Below are positions 34,795-43,535 of a stretch of DNA of 64,000 nucleotides, piece by piece; the stretch's first letter is position 1, and each line of letters starts with the position of its first letter. The stretch covers positions 372,001 through 436,000 of the forward strand of contig NZ_BPQV01000003.1 of the NCBI RefSeq assembly GCF_022179465.1. The letters are read 5' to 3'. Position numbers and translations under genes: made by a program. The notes beneath the pieces are model-generated. The model searched no databases and had not been told where the DNA came from. It was given only the letters and a program-made list of their open reading frames with translations. The DNA comes from Methylobacterium organophilum (GTDB lineage: Bacteria > Pseudomonadota > Alphaproteobacteria > Rhizobiales > Beijerinckiaceae).

Positions 34795-37700
34795 TGACCG
34801 CCCACGACCGGGGCCTCGCCGACGCGGCCCAGCGCGCGCTCGCCATGACCGCCCACGACAGGTCGCTGCTCGTGGAGGCCGGGGCCGGATCCGGGAAGAC
34901 GGCGCTGATGGCCGGCCGCATCGCCATGATGCTGGCCGCGGGCGTCGCCCCCGGATCCATCGCGGCGGTCACCTTCACGGAACTCGCCGCCAGCGAGCTG
35001 CTGGAGCGCGTCGGCGAGGTCGTCGGCCGGCTGGTCGAGGGGCAGGTCCCGGAGGAGCTGCGGGTCGTCCTCCCGAACGGGTTGTCTCCGGATCAGCGAG
35101 CCCGGCTGGTCGAGGCCGGCGAGCATCTCGACGCGCTGGCCTGCACCACCATCCACGGGTTCTGCCAGCGCCTGGTCAAGCCCTACCCGGTCGAGGCCGA
35201 CATCGACCCGGGCGCCCGGGTCGCCGACGAGGCGGAGGCGGACGGCATCTTCCAGGATCTGCGCGACGGCTGGCTCCGCGAGTGCCTCTCCGGCGGCGGC
35301 GGCCTTGTCGCGGAGATGGTGCTGGCCGACCCGGACGCGGCCCTGGCGGCCATCGACCGCGTGGCCGGCTGCCTGCGCGAGGGGCGCGCGGTGGGCACCG
35401 CGCCGGCGGAACCCCTTCCCGACCTGGTGCGGGCCTTCGGCGCCAGCGTGCAGGCCTTCGCGGACTTCCAGCGGAGCTGCGGGGTTTCCGAGGGTGAGAC
35501 CGCCGCGAACGTGCGGGCGTTCCAGGCGATGGCCGCGCGGCTGCCGGACACCGGCGTCGCCGACGCCGACCTCGTCGCCATCCTGACGGCGGCGGCGGAG
35601 GCGAGCCTGTGCAAGGCGGACGGCGACTTCGCGAAGTACCGCGGGGGCAAAGGCAAGTGGGCCGGCGCCGCCAAGCTGGTCGGCCTTCCGAAGACGGAGG
35701 CCGACCGGCTCCAGGCGTCGGCCGAGCGCCTGCACGTCGCGTGCTGCGAGGCTTGGCGCCGGCTGAAGGCCAACGCCGCGAGCGAACTCCTGGCCAGGCT
35801 CGTCGGAACGGTGCGGACCGTTCTCGACCGGTACCAGGCCCGAAAGCGCGACGGCGCCCTGCTCGATTTCGACGACCTGATCGCCGCGGCCGCCACGCTG
35901 CTCCGCGCGCACGAGACCGTGCGGCAGGCGCTGGGGCGCCGCTACCGCCACGTCCTGGTCGACGAGTTCCAGGACACGGACCCGATTCAGACGGAGATCC
36001 TCTGGCGGCTGTGCGGCGAGCTGCCCGACGGCGCGGCCGACGCGTGGACGGAACGCGTGCTGCGGCCGGGCGCGCTGTTCCTGGTCGGCGATCCGAAGCA
36101 GGCGATCTACCGCTTCCGCGGGGCGGACGTGTCGACCTACGTCCGGGCGCGCGACCGCATCCTCGCGCGCTCGCCCGACGACGTCCTCGCGATCTCGACG
36201 AACTTCCGGTCCTGCCGCTCGATCCTCGCCTACGTGGACGAACGCTTCGGCGACATCCTGAACGGGGTCGGGCAACCCGGGTTCGCGGCGCTCGACGCCT
36301 TCCATCCCGACCACGACCGCGGACCCTGCATCGCGGCGCTCGACGTGCCGGCCGGTGCCGACGGGGCGAAGCGGACCGCGGAGGCGCTGCGCGACGCCGA
36401 GGCGGAAGCGGTCGCGGACCTTTGCGCGCGCCTGATCGGGCACCAGCTCGTGACCTGCAAGCGCGCGGGCACCCGCACGCTCCGGGCCGGCGACATCGCG
36501 CTGCTGGCACCGAGCGGGAGCGACCTCTGGCGGTACGAGGAGGCGCTTGAGGCCAGGGGCATCCCCGTCTCGACCCAGGCCGGCAAGGGCTTCTTCCGGC
36601 GGCAGGAGGTGCATGACCTGATCGCGCTGACGCGGGTGCTCGCCGACCCGCGCGACACGCTCGCGCTCGGGGCCCTGCTGCGGGGGCCGGCCGTCGGCCT
36701 GACCGACGAGGAGTTGCTCGACCTCGTCGACGGACTGCCGCGCGACCCGGAGCGCCCGGAGAGCGTCCCCAGGCTGCGCCTGCACGTCGATGTCGCGCAC
36801 GTGAACCATCCGGTGGCCCGGCCGGTGCTGGAACGGTTGCAGGCCCTGGCGAAGCGGGCGCTCGGCACGACACCGCACGACATCCTCAGCCAAGCCGTCG
36901 ACGCGCTCATGCTGCGCCCGGTGGTGCAGCAGCGTCACGACGGCCACGCCGAGAGGGCGCTGGCCAACATCGACCTGTTCCTGGAAATGTCGCGCCCGTT
37001 CGCCGTGCGCGGCCTGCGGGCCTTCGCGGGGGCGATGAGGGCGGCCTGGGAGGGCCGGACGCGCACGGTCGAGGGCCGGCCGGACGCGCAGGAGGCCGCG
37101 GTCTCCTTGCTCACCATGCACGCGTCCAAGGGGCTCGAATGGCCCGTCGTGATCCCGATCAACACCACCACCCGGACCAAGGCCGTCTCCGGAGCCCTGG
37201 TCGACCGCGCCTCGAACTGTCTCTACTGCCCGGTCTTCGGGGTGCGCCCGGCCGGTTACGACGAGGCGCTGGAGGCCGAGAAGCGCGAGGTCGGGAACGA
37301 GCGGGTCCGCCTCTGGTACGTGGCGGCGACGCGGGCCCGCGAGACGCTGGTGCTCACGCGGTTCGCCGAGCCGGGCGCCAGCACGTCCTGGTCGGCGGTG
37401 GTCGACCTCGGGCTGGCGGATTTGCCGTCCATCGACGTGGAGCGGCTGCCGGTCGGGACGCCGGCCGTCGCGCCGGAATTCGCGAACGGTCAGACACGGG
37501 AAATCTTCGCCGCCGAGGCCGCCGCCGTCGCCCGGCAGCGCCGCTTGCGCTGGATCGTCCCCAGCCGCGGCGATGCGGCGGGTCCCGAGACGTCCGGCGC
37601 CCCCGGCCTGGTCGAGGGCGGTACCGACGGCGGGCGCGGACCCGGGGGACGGCCGACAGGCAGCCGGGAGCGCGGCATCCTCATCCACAAGCTGCTGGAG

Positions 37701-38168
37701 GAGATCCTCACGGGCGAGGCGAGCGAAGGCGACGATCTCGGACGGCGCGCCGGGCTCCTCGCCCGGCAGCTCGGTCTCGGAACCGGCGACGCTGCCGGGG
37801 CCGAGGTCGACCTGGCCGAGGTCGCGGCCAGCGTGACCCGGGCGCTCGGCCTTCCCGAGATCGCCGGGATCCGCGAGCGCCTCCAGGCCGAGTTGCCCGT
37901 GTTCGGGTTCGAGAGCCTCGCCGACGAGGACCAGGCGACGGCGGGCGTGGTGGACGCGATTGCCTGCGACGCGGTCGGCAAGCCGGACATCGTGGTGGAC
38001 TGGAAAAGCGACGTGGATCCTGCGGAGGCGGTCCTCGCCGACTACCGGCGTCAGGTGGCCCGATACCTTCTCGCGACGGGCGCGCGCCTCGGCCTGATCG
38101 TCTTCGTGACGAGCGGCCGGGTCGTCCCGGTGACCCGCGCCGCGATGGCCGACGTCGGGGCTGGATGA
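34794..38168 (+). CDS. AddA-like UvrD helicase-nuclease
   Basis: A 1124-residue superfamily 1 helicase. Walker A is GAGSGKT (30-36), the motif I-II region includes VTFTELAASEL, and the Walker B block is DEFQDTD (390-396). Motif V-VI is recognisable as LLTMHASKGLEWPVV and WYVAATRARETLVL. The C-terminal nuclease has VDAIACD and the catalytic VDWKSD (D1069, K1071). This is the AddA/RecB architecture: translocation plus end resection. Coupled to the AddB-like gene by a one-base overlap. The reading frame is open far upstream, but that part is shadow inside the AddB-like gene. Confidence 0.86.
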   Translation: MTAHDRGLADAAQRALAMTAHDRSLLVEAGAGSGKTALMAGRIAMMLAAGVAPGSIAAVTFTELAASELLERVGEVVGRLVEGQVPEELRVVLPNGLSPDQRARLVEAGEHLDALACTTIHGFCQRLVKPYPVEADIDPGARVADEAEADGIFQDLRDGWLRECLSGGGGLVAEMVLADPDAALAAIDRVAGCLREGRAVGTAPAEPLPDLVRAFGASVQAFADFQRSCGVSEGETAANVRAFQAMAARLPDTGVADADLVAILTAAAEASLCKADGDFAKYRGGKGKWAGAAKLVGLPKTEADRLQASAERLHVACCEAWRRLKANAASELLARLVGTVRTVLDRYQARKRDGALLDFDDLIAAAATLLRAHETVRQALGRRYRHVLVDEFQDTDPIQTEILWRLCGELPDGAADAWTERVLRPGALFLVGDPKQAIYRFRGADVSTYVRARDRILARSPDDVLAISTNFRSCRSILAYVDERFGDILNGVGQPGFAALDAFHPDHDRGPCIAALDVPAGADGAKRTAEALRDAEAEAVADLCARLIGHQLVTCKRAGTRTLRAGDIALLAPSGSDLWRYEEALEARGIPVSTQAGKGFFRRQEVHDLIALTRVLADPRDTLALGALLRGPAVGLTDEELLDLVDGLPRDPERPESVPRLRLHVDVAHVNHPVARPVLERLQALAKRALGTTPHDILSQAVDALMLRPVVQQRHDGHAERALANIDLFLEMSRPFAVRGLRAFAGAMRAAWEGRTRTVEGRPDAQEAAVSLLTMHASKGLEWPVVIPINTTTRTKAVSGALVDRASNCLYCPVFGVRPAGYDEALEAEKREVGNERVRLWYVAATRARETLVLTRFAEPGASTSWSAVVDLGLADLPSIDVERLPVGTPAVAPEFANGQTREIFAAEAAAVARQRRLRWIVPSRGDAAGPETSGAPGLVEGGTDGGRGPGGRPTGSRERGILIHKLLEEILTGEASEGDDLGRRAGLLARQLGLGTGDAAGAEVDLAEVAASVTRALGLPEIAGIRERLQAELPVFGFESLADEDQATAGVVDAIACDAVGKPDIVVDWKSDVDPAEAVLADYRRQVARYLLATGARLGLIVFVTSGRVVPVTRAAMADVGAG

Positions 38169-38945
38169 GCGACGAGGAAGAGCGGCCGGGCTTCCGCAGG
38201 CCGCTGCGCGGGCATCACCCGGCCTGTTCGGAAGGCCGCCATGTTCCCGGAACGGAGGGTCCGGTGCCGATGCCTGGGGAGAAGCCTTGCCTCGACGTGG
38301 GAGCCTGCGCCTTCGCGAACGGCGGAGGAAGGCACTCATCACTTGCCAGGTCAACGCGGCTCGGCCTGCTCCGGCTCGTGAATGAGCAAGGACGCAGAGT
38401 GTGAGCAAGTTCAAGCGGTTGACAGCGGATCCCCGGGTCTGCGTGAAGAGCGCATGAAACAGTCCGTTCCCGGGGATCGGCAGGCTCGGTCGCTGGCCGG
38501 CGCCGACGGGCGTGGGCGGGCGCGTGTGCTCTGCCCGTCCCGGTGTGGCCGACGCCGCCGTCCCGTGCTGGCCGCGGCGCGGACCATGAACCCGTTGCGC
38601 GAGAGCGACCTGCCGGGCGGTCTCCCCCGAGCGCGTGCCGAGCCCGCCGCTGCCGACTGAATTCCGGTGGCGCCGCCTTGAGACGTCCATCAGAGAGCTT
38701 CCCGGACGGCTTCGAGCGCGCGCTCCCGCCCGCAGGCGCGGTTGTCCTGCGTCCCACGGTGGACTCACCGGCTTCGACGGATGATGCTCCCGCGGGAAAC
38801 ATGCGATGCCGGGCGAAGATGTCGAGCGCGTTACGCGCCGGCCACGTCTGCCTGCCCGGCATCGCCAGGGTTGGGAATTCCTGTCAGAGCCACCATGTTA
38901 GTGCCAGCTAAAACAGGGTTGTCTAATACAGGGCGGCCGACGTCG
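38169..38945. other. Gene-free stretch between defence and sulfur regions
   Basis: 777 bp in which I see no supportable gene on either strand; the open frames are arginine-rich shadows. It may hold remnants too decayed to recognise. The right end (38890-38930) is AT-richer and contains the TTAG-N6-CTAA dyad annotated separately. Confidence 0.45.
38898..38911. promoter_or_regulatory. Candidate BigR-type operator before the ArsR gene
   Basis: Dyad TTAG-TGCCAG-CTAA, 35 bp upstream of the repressor start codon, with a further TCTAAT half-site at 38922-38927. The half-site matches the perfect ATTAGA/TCTAAT operator at 39804, which suggests autoregulation. Inferred from sequence likeness. Confidence 0.45.
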
Positions 38946-39269
38946 ATGGATGCGGTGACAACGACCGACCTGCTGCGCCTTCAGGACAAGGCGGCCGATG
39001 CCGCGCGCCTGCTGCGCCTTCTCGCGAACGAGAAGCGTCTCCTCATCCTATGCCTGCTGGTCGCCCGGGGCGAGATGGACGTGACGAGCCTGGCCGAGGC
39101 GGTGGACCTCAGCCAATCGGCCCTCTCGCAGCATCTTGCCAAGCTGCGCGAGGACGGGCTGGTCGCCTTCCGGCGCGAGAGCCAGACGCTCCACTATCGC
39201 CTGGAGGATCCCCGCGCCGCGCGCCTGCTCGCGACGCTCAAGGACATCTTCTGCCCGGAGGCGGGCTGA
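38946..39269 (+). CDS. bigR: BigR/SqrR-type ArsR-family sulfide/persulfide-responsive repressor
   Basis: A 107-residue winged-helix repressor. The recognition region is VDLSQSALSQHLAKLREDGLVAFRRESQT. Two cysteines, Cys36 (RLLILCLLV) and Cys103 (DIFCPEAG), sit where BigR and SqrR form a tetrasulfide-linked switch. This predicts derepression by sulfide or persulfide rather than by metal. YeeE/YedE, TauE/SafE and persulfide-dioxygenase-like genes downstream fit the known BigR regulon. The start ATG at 38946 gives the usual family length; the frame is open further upstream but without coding signal. Confidence 0.82.
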   Translation: MDAVTTTDLLRLQDKAADAARLLRLLANEKRLLILCLLVARGEMDVTSLAEAVDLSQSALSQHLAKLREDGLVAFRRESQTLHYRLEDPRAARLLATLKDIFCPEAG

Positions 39270-39793
39270 TCGGGTAACCAGGGCTCCGCCAGGCGCGCGC
39301 TCCGCCGCGTCGGCGGCTTGGCCGTCCACCCAGCGCCGCCGTGACGGCGTGGTCGACCCGGCTGCCACGGTCGTCGGCTCCGGGGCCAACCGGATCGGAA
39401 CCCCCGGCGTGCCCGCAGGGCGTCGCGCTCGACATCGATCGCCCGGGCGGCCCGAAGGTCGAGGCGCCTCAGGACAGGCAACGGCGGGCCCCAGTCCTGG
39501 ACGGCGTGAGGCGGCAGAAAGGCGGCCACGGCCGCCGGGAGCCGTGACCGGCGCCGGTCCGTGACCGCTCCCGAGAGCCATCCCGGCCAGCGTCGCCGCG
39601 TTGGCCGCCGACGTGGGCCCGCGATCCCATTCCCGTCCAGTTCGCGCGACCGCCGGCCGCTCGCCTCGGGATGCCCCCGTGCCAGCGGAGGCTCTCGTGA
39701 AGCGCCGCCTCGATCCGGCGGTTCACGCCAGGGGCGGTGTGGAGCGCGGCCCGTTCCGCCGTCCCGGACCATCCGGCGTCTCCCCGCCATCCC
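39270..39793. other. Gene-free stretch between repressor and sulfur operon
   Basis: 524 bp with no supportable gene. Frames on both strands are Arg/Pro-rich shadows. Its right edge carries the promoter of the sulfur operon. The separation of repressor and operon by half a kilobase suggests that a gene was lost or DNA inserted. Confidence 0.4.
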
Positions 39794-39821
39794 TTGACAT
39801 TTGATTAGATATTTCTAATTT
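39794..39821 (+). promoter_or_regulatory. Promoter with embedded BigR operator
   Basis: -35 TTGACA (39794-39799), a 16 bp spacer, and -10 TAATTT (39816-39821). The perfect inverted repeat ATTAGATATTTCTAAT (39804-39819) fills the spacer and overlaps the -10, so bound repressor would block RNA polymerase. A further partial site (CACTAATCT) follows at 39828. The AT-rich sequence stands out from the GC-rich surroundings. Confidence 0.75.
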
Positions 39822-39947
39822 AGACATCACTAATCTGGTGGCGCCGTCGCTGGACGCTGCCGCTCACGACGGCCACGCCCCCGGCGCCTGAGGGATCGCT
39901 CCAAGCCTGCGCGAGACGCCCGGCACCGCGGTCCAGGAGTGAGTGCC

Positions 39948-40373
39948 ATGGATACCTTCACCCCGCTTTCCGCCGTTTTCGGCGGTCTCATGATCGGCGC
40001 CTCCGCAGCGCTCTTCCTGATACTCAACGGCCGCATCGCGGGCGTCAGCGGCATTCTGGGCGGCCTGCTGCCGCCGAGCACCGGCGGGATCGGCTGGCGC
40101 GCCGCCTTCCTCGCCGGCCTGCTTCTCGCGCCCCTCGTCCACGCCGGCCTCGGCGGCGGCAGGCCGCCCGTGGCGGTCGAGGCCTCGCTCCCGCTCCTCG
40201 GGCTTGCGGGATTGCTGGTCGGTTTCGGCGCGCGGCTCGGAGCCGGCTGCACCAGCGGCCACGGCGTCTGCGGCGTCGGCCGCGGCTCGCCCCGCTCCCT
40301 CGTGGCGACCGGCACATTCATGGCCGCCGCCGCCGTGACGGTCTTCGTCACGCGTCACCTGATCGGAGCCTGA
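39948..40373 (+). CDS. YeeE/YedE-family membrane protein, first half-transporter
   Basis: A 141-residue membrane protein with four predicted helices. The signature GAGCTSGHGVCGVGRGSPRS is the Cys-containing motif of thiosulfate/sulfur-compound channels (YeeE, PmpA-type). It works with the next gene, which supplies the second half. AGGAG lies 9 bp before the ATG. First gene of the operon behind the BigR-type promoter. It probably moves thiosulfate or persulfide sulfur across the inner membrane. Confidence 0.85.
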   Translation: MDTFTPLSAVFGGLMIGASAALFLILNGRIAGVSGILGGLLPPSTGGIGWRAAFLAGLLLAPLVHAGLGGGRPPVAVEASLPLLGLAGLLVGFGARLGAGCTSGHGVCGVGRGSPRSLVATGTFMAAAAVTVFVTRHLIGA

Positions 40374-40375
40374 CC

Positions 40376-40834
40376 ATGTCCAGGATCGTGTCCGCGTTCG
40401 CGGCCGGCCTGCTGTTCGGGCTTGGCCTCATCGTCTCCGGCATGGCCAACCCGGCCAAGGTCCTCGCCTTCCTCGACGTGACCGGCCGCTGGGACCCGAG
40501 CCTCGCCTTCGTCATGGCGGGTGCCGTCACGGTCTCGGCCGCCGGTTGCCGCATCGCGACGCGCCGGGGCCGGCCAGTGCTCGCGCCCAAGCTGGAGATC
40601 CCGACGCGGCGCGACCTCGATCCGCGCTTGCTGACGGGCGCCGCGGTCTTCGGCATCGGCTGGGGCTTGGCCGGCCTCTGCCCCGGGCCGGCGCTGACCC
40701 TCCTCTCGGTCGTGCCGACCCGGGCCGCGGTCTTCGTCGCCGCCATGGTCGTCGGCATGCTGCTGTTCCAGGCCCTGCCATCCGCCGTCTCCCGGCAAGC
40801 GGCGTCCACCTCTGCCGCGCCGGCGGATGCGTGA
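40376..40834 (+). CDS. YeeE/YedE-family membrane protein, second half-transporter (DUF6691-like)
   Basis: A 152-residue membrane protein with GLGLIVSGMANPAKVLAFLD near the N-terminus and GIGWGLAGLCPGPALT in the second half, the hallmark motifs of the PmpB-like partner. It starts 2 bp after the first half-transporter and its stop overlaps the start of the TauE/SafE gene (TGATG). Together with the preceding protein it forms a complete YeeE-like unit. Confidence 0.84.
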   Translation: MSRIVSAFAAGLLFGLGLIVSGMANPAKVLAFLDVTGRWDPSLAFVMAGAVTVSAAGCRIATRRGRPVLAPKLEIPTRRDLDPRLLTGAAVFGIGWGLAGLCPGPALTLLSVVPTRAAVFVAAMVVGMLLFQALPSAVSRQAASTSAAPADA

Positions 40835-41637
40835 TGGCGAGCTTCGTCACCTTCGGCCTGGCGGCGGGCTCGGGTGGGCTCGTCGGCGTGGTCCTCGGCC
40901 TCGTCGGCGGAGGCGGCTCGATCCTGGCAGTGCCCCTCCTGACCTACGCGGTCGGCGTGAACTCGCCCCATGTCGCCATCGGCACCAGCGCCCTGGCGGT
41001 CTCGGTCAGCGCGGCCGGCAACCTCGTCCCGCAGTGGCGGGCCGGGAACGTGAAGTGGCGGTGCGCAGGGGCGTTCTCGCTCGCCGGCGTCCTCGGCGCC
41101 CTGGCCGGCTCGGCCGCGGCCAGGGCGGTCGACGGGCAGAGCCTGCTCGCCCTGTTCGGGTTCGTGATGCTGGCGGTCGGCGGCCTGATGCTGCGCCGGC
41201 GGCGCGGCGAGGGCGATCCGGACGTGCGCCTGACCAAACGGAGCGCCCCGGTGCTCCTGCCCTGGCTGCTCGGCATCGGGTTCGCGGTGGGCCTGTTCTC
41301 CGGCTTCTTCGGAATCGGCGGAGGCTTCCTGATCGTGCCGGGCCTGATGCTGGCGACGTCCATGCCGCTGCCCATGGCCATCGGCACCTCGCTGGTGGCG
41401 GTCAGCGCCTTCGGGGCGGCCACCGCCGCGAGCTACGCGGTCTCCGGCCTGATCGATTGGACGCTGGCCGGGCTGTTCATCCTGGGCGGCGCGCTCGGCG
41501 GCCTCGTCGGCGCCCGCCTCGGCCAGCGTCTCGCCGGGCACAAGCGCGCCCTGACCATCACCTTCGCCGGCCTGGTGATCCTGGTCGGCCTCTACGTCGT
41601 CGCGCGCGGCCTGCCAGCCTTGCTCGGTCGGGCGTGA
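40834..41637 (+). CDS. TauE/SafE-family sulfite/organosulfonate exporter
   Basis: A 267-residue membrane protein with about eight helices and two repeats of the family motif: GLVGVVLGLVGGGGSILAVP near the N-terminus and SGFFGIGGGFLIVPGLML in the second half. The family exports sulfite or related sulfur anions. Translationally coupled to the preceding gene. In BigR operons such a protein disposes of sulfite made by the persulfide dioxygenase, which fits the next gene. Confidence 0.87.
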   Translation: MASFVTFGLAAGSGGLVGVVLGLVGGGGSILAVPLLTYAVGVNSPHVAIGTSALAVSVSAAGNLVPQWRAGNVKWRCAGAFSLAGVLGALAGSAAARAVDGQSLLALFGFVMLAVGGLMLRRRRGEGDPDVRLTKRSAPVLLPWLLGIGFAVGLFSGFFGIGGGFLIVPGLMLATSMPLPMAIGTSLVAVSAFGAATAASYAVSGLIDWTLAGLFILGGALGGLVGARLGQRLAGHKRALTITFAGLVILVGLYVVARGLPALLGRA

Positions 41638-41680
41638 CGTCCAGAGCCCCGAAGCCGTTCATCCCGAACCGGAGGAATGC

Positions 41681-42505
41681 ATGTCAGACCTGACCGCAAC
41701 GTCCCTGCACGGACGCCCGCTCGTGACGGGCTTCTACGAGCAGCGCACGGGCAGCGTGCAGTACGTCGTCGCCGATGCGGAGACGAAACACTGCGCCATC
41801 GTCGACCCGGTGCACGACTTCGATCCGAAGTCGGGGGCGACCGCCACCCGCTCGGCCGATGCCCTGCTCGCCCATATCGCGCGCGCGGGCTACAGGCTGC
41901 AGTGGATCCTCGACACGCACCCGCACGCCGACCACTTCTCGGCGGCCGGCTACCTGCACGACAGGACGGGCGCGCCGACCGCCATCGGCGAGAAGGTCGT
42001 CGAGGTGCAGAAGCTCTGGAAGGGGCTCTACAACCTGCCCGAGACTTTCCCGGCGGACGGCTCGCAGTGGGATCGCCTCTTCGCCGACGGCGAGCGCTTC
42101 CGGATCGGCAACCTGGACGTCGAGGTGCTGTTCACGCCGGGCCACACCCTGGCCTCCGTCGCCTACCGGGTCGGCGACGCCGCCTTCATCCACGACACCT
42201 TGTTCATGCCCGACAGCGGCTCGGCGCGGGCGGACTTCCCGGGCGGCAGCGCGCGCACGCTCTGGCCTTATTATAGCAGCCGCGTCCACGGCGGCACATC
42301 CACCGAGCGCTTCTTCCTGTTGATGAGGCGCCAGAAGGGGCTGTTGCGCCGTGCTTATGTGTTAGGATCGGCGACCGCATGGTGGCGACAGCGCAGGTCG
42401 GTCTGCCCGGGGCCTTTGTCCGGCGCCCGGCGGGCAACACGGTCCTGCTGCCGTACAGACTGCTCAGGCAGTTCAGCCTGCGCTTCAGGCGGGTCGCCTG
42501 CTTGA
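41681..42505 (+). CDS. Persulfide-dioxygenase-like MBL-fold protein (Blh/ETHE1 type), C-terminus replaced
   Basis: Residues 1-195 are a good Blh/ETHE1-type metallo-beta-lactamase fold that would oxidise persulfide to sulfite: HPHADH (80-85), TPGHT with H155, and HDT with D172. After SARTLW near 42266 the similarity stops and the frame runs into 80 unrelated Arg/Ser/Cys-rich residues to a TGA at 42505. The normal end with its last metal-binding His (GHDY-type motif) is missing. The gene therefore looks truncated by a recombination or insertion event, and the product is probably inactive. The foreign part contains a TATTATAG stretch and no recognisable mobile element. Confidence 0.8.
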   Translation: MSDLTATSLHGRPLVTGFYEQRTGSVQYVVADAETKHCAIVDPVHDFDPKSGATATRSADALLAHIARAGYRLQWILDTHPHADHFSAAGYLHDRTGAPTAIGEKVVEVQKLWKGLYNLPETFPADGSQWDRLFADGERFRIGNLDVEVLFTPGHTLASVAYRVGDAAFIHDTLFMPDSGSARADFPGGSARTLWPYYSSRVHGGTSTERFFLLMRRQKGLLRRAYVLGSATAWWRQRRSVCPGPLSGARRATRSCCRTDCSGSSACASGGSPA

Positions 42506-42742
42506 GGATCGGCCTGCGCTGACGATGTCTCGGCCCGGGGGGCGCTCAGCGTGCGACACGTGGCGGGCCGCTGGTACGGGCTCGGCGCCCTCGTCCTTGG
42601 ACGACCTCCTGCCCGCACCCATGTGCTTCCCGGATGTCGCCTGTCGGCCACCCAGAACCGCCGCCACGCGGTAGCCTCGGTCCGCCCGGTCCAAATGCCG
42701 GTCAGGTCTCCCCCTCCCTGCTGCGTGCGGGTTCGCCTGCCC

Positions 42743-43036
42743 TCAGCCTCGGGCGCGTGGCCCGTAGAAGCGGTGCGCGTTCCGAACCACTCCGGGTTCA
42801 TGCTCCCTCGGGAGATCGCGCCCATCCGTCATGGCGTTGATCACCTCGAACGCGTCCTCGATCCTCTCGAAAGCGCGACCGCCTTCGAGGTCCGACACGA
42901 ACGTCCCGTCCGCCGCCAGGAAATAGATGACGTCGTCGTGTCTCAGGTAGACGTGATACTCGTCCGGCCGGTCTTCGCCCAACGTCAGCCCCCACTCCGC
43001 GAGCGGCCTATATGGAACGCAGCGAGGCCGGCACAC
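42743..43036 (-). CDS. Small hypothetical protein (97 aa)
   Basis: Starts with GTG and contains GLTLGEDRPDEYHVYLRHDDVIYFLAADG, then GGRAFERIEDAFEVINAMTDGRDL. The mixed acidic/aromatic composition and strand/helix alternation look like a genuine compact cytoplasmic protein. I do not recognise the family. It stands alone, converging on the truncated persulfide-dioxygenase gene. The exact start is uncertain. Confidence 0.5.
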   Translation of the reverse strand: MCRPRCVPYRPLAEWGLTLGEDRPDEYHVYLRHDDVIYFLAADGTFVSDLEGGRAFERIEDAFEVINAMTDGRDLPREHEPGVVRNAHRFYGPRARG

Positions 43037-43535
43037 ACCGTAGAAAGTACGGTTGCGCGGGATCTGGGATTGACGGCCGTCCGTGGCGGGCGACCGTATG
43101 GCGTGAGACGTTGAGCGTGCCGGAGCGAGGTACGATGTCCCGGTGGCCGAGCGCGCGTTTGCCCGACCGGCCTGGTGACGGTGGCGCGGGAGAGCGGTGC
43201 GATGACACCACGCCGGGCGCCGGCGGCAACCCCGGCTGCGCTTTCCCGGCCCTTATCGGTTGAAGTTGTGCCGCCTCCGGGCGGCCTCGGGCGCAAGCCG
43301 TGGACACCGCTGGAGCGCGCCGGAACGGGTTCGACGCGGCTTCGCAACGCGCCACGGGACGCAGGGCAGTTCGTCCGGGGGGGCTGGTCGGCGCATCGGC
43401 GAACGTGCGCTGGTACCGCGGCCGCGGCTTCGTTCAAGTTCCGTTGTCCATCATGGACGGTCGCGCGCCGGTGCTGCCGCTCGCTTAACCGGCTCCGGCG
43501 AAACTCGGCCCCGGGCTGGGATACGGGGACGGATC
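43037..43535. other. Gene-free stretch before the acyltransferase gene
   Basis: 499 bp with no supportable gene on either strand. It would hold promoters of the divergent small protein and the acyltransferase; I see no clear consensus elements. Confidence 0.4.

Noticed and set aside
34722-38768. 1348-codon open frame on the minus strand
   Set aside because: Antisense to the AddA-like gene; composition is that of a reverse-strand shadow in GC-rich DNA.
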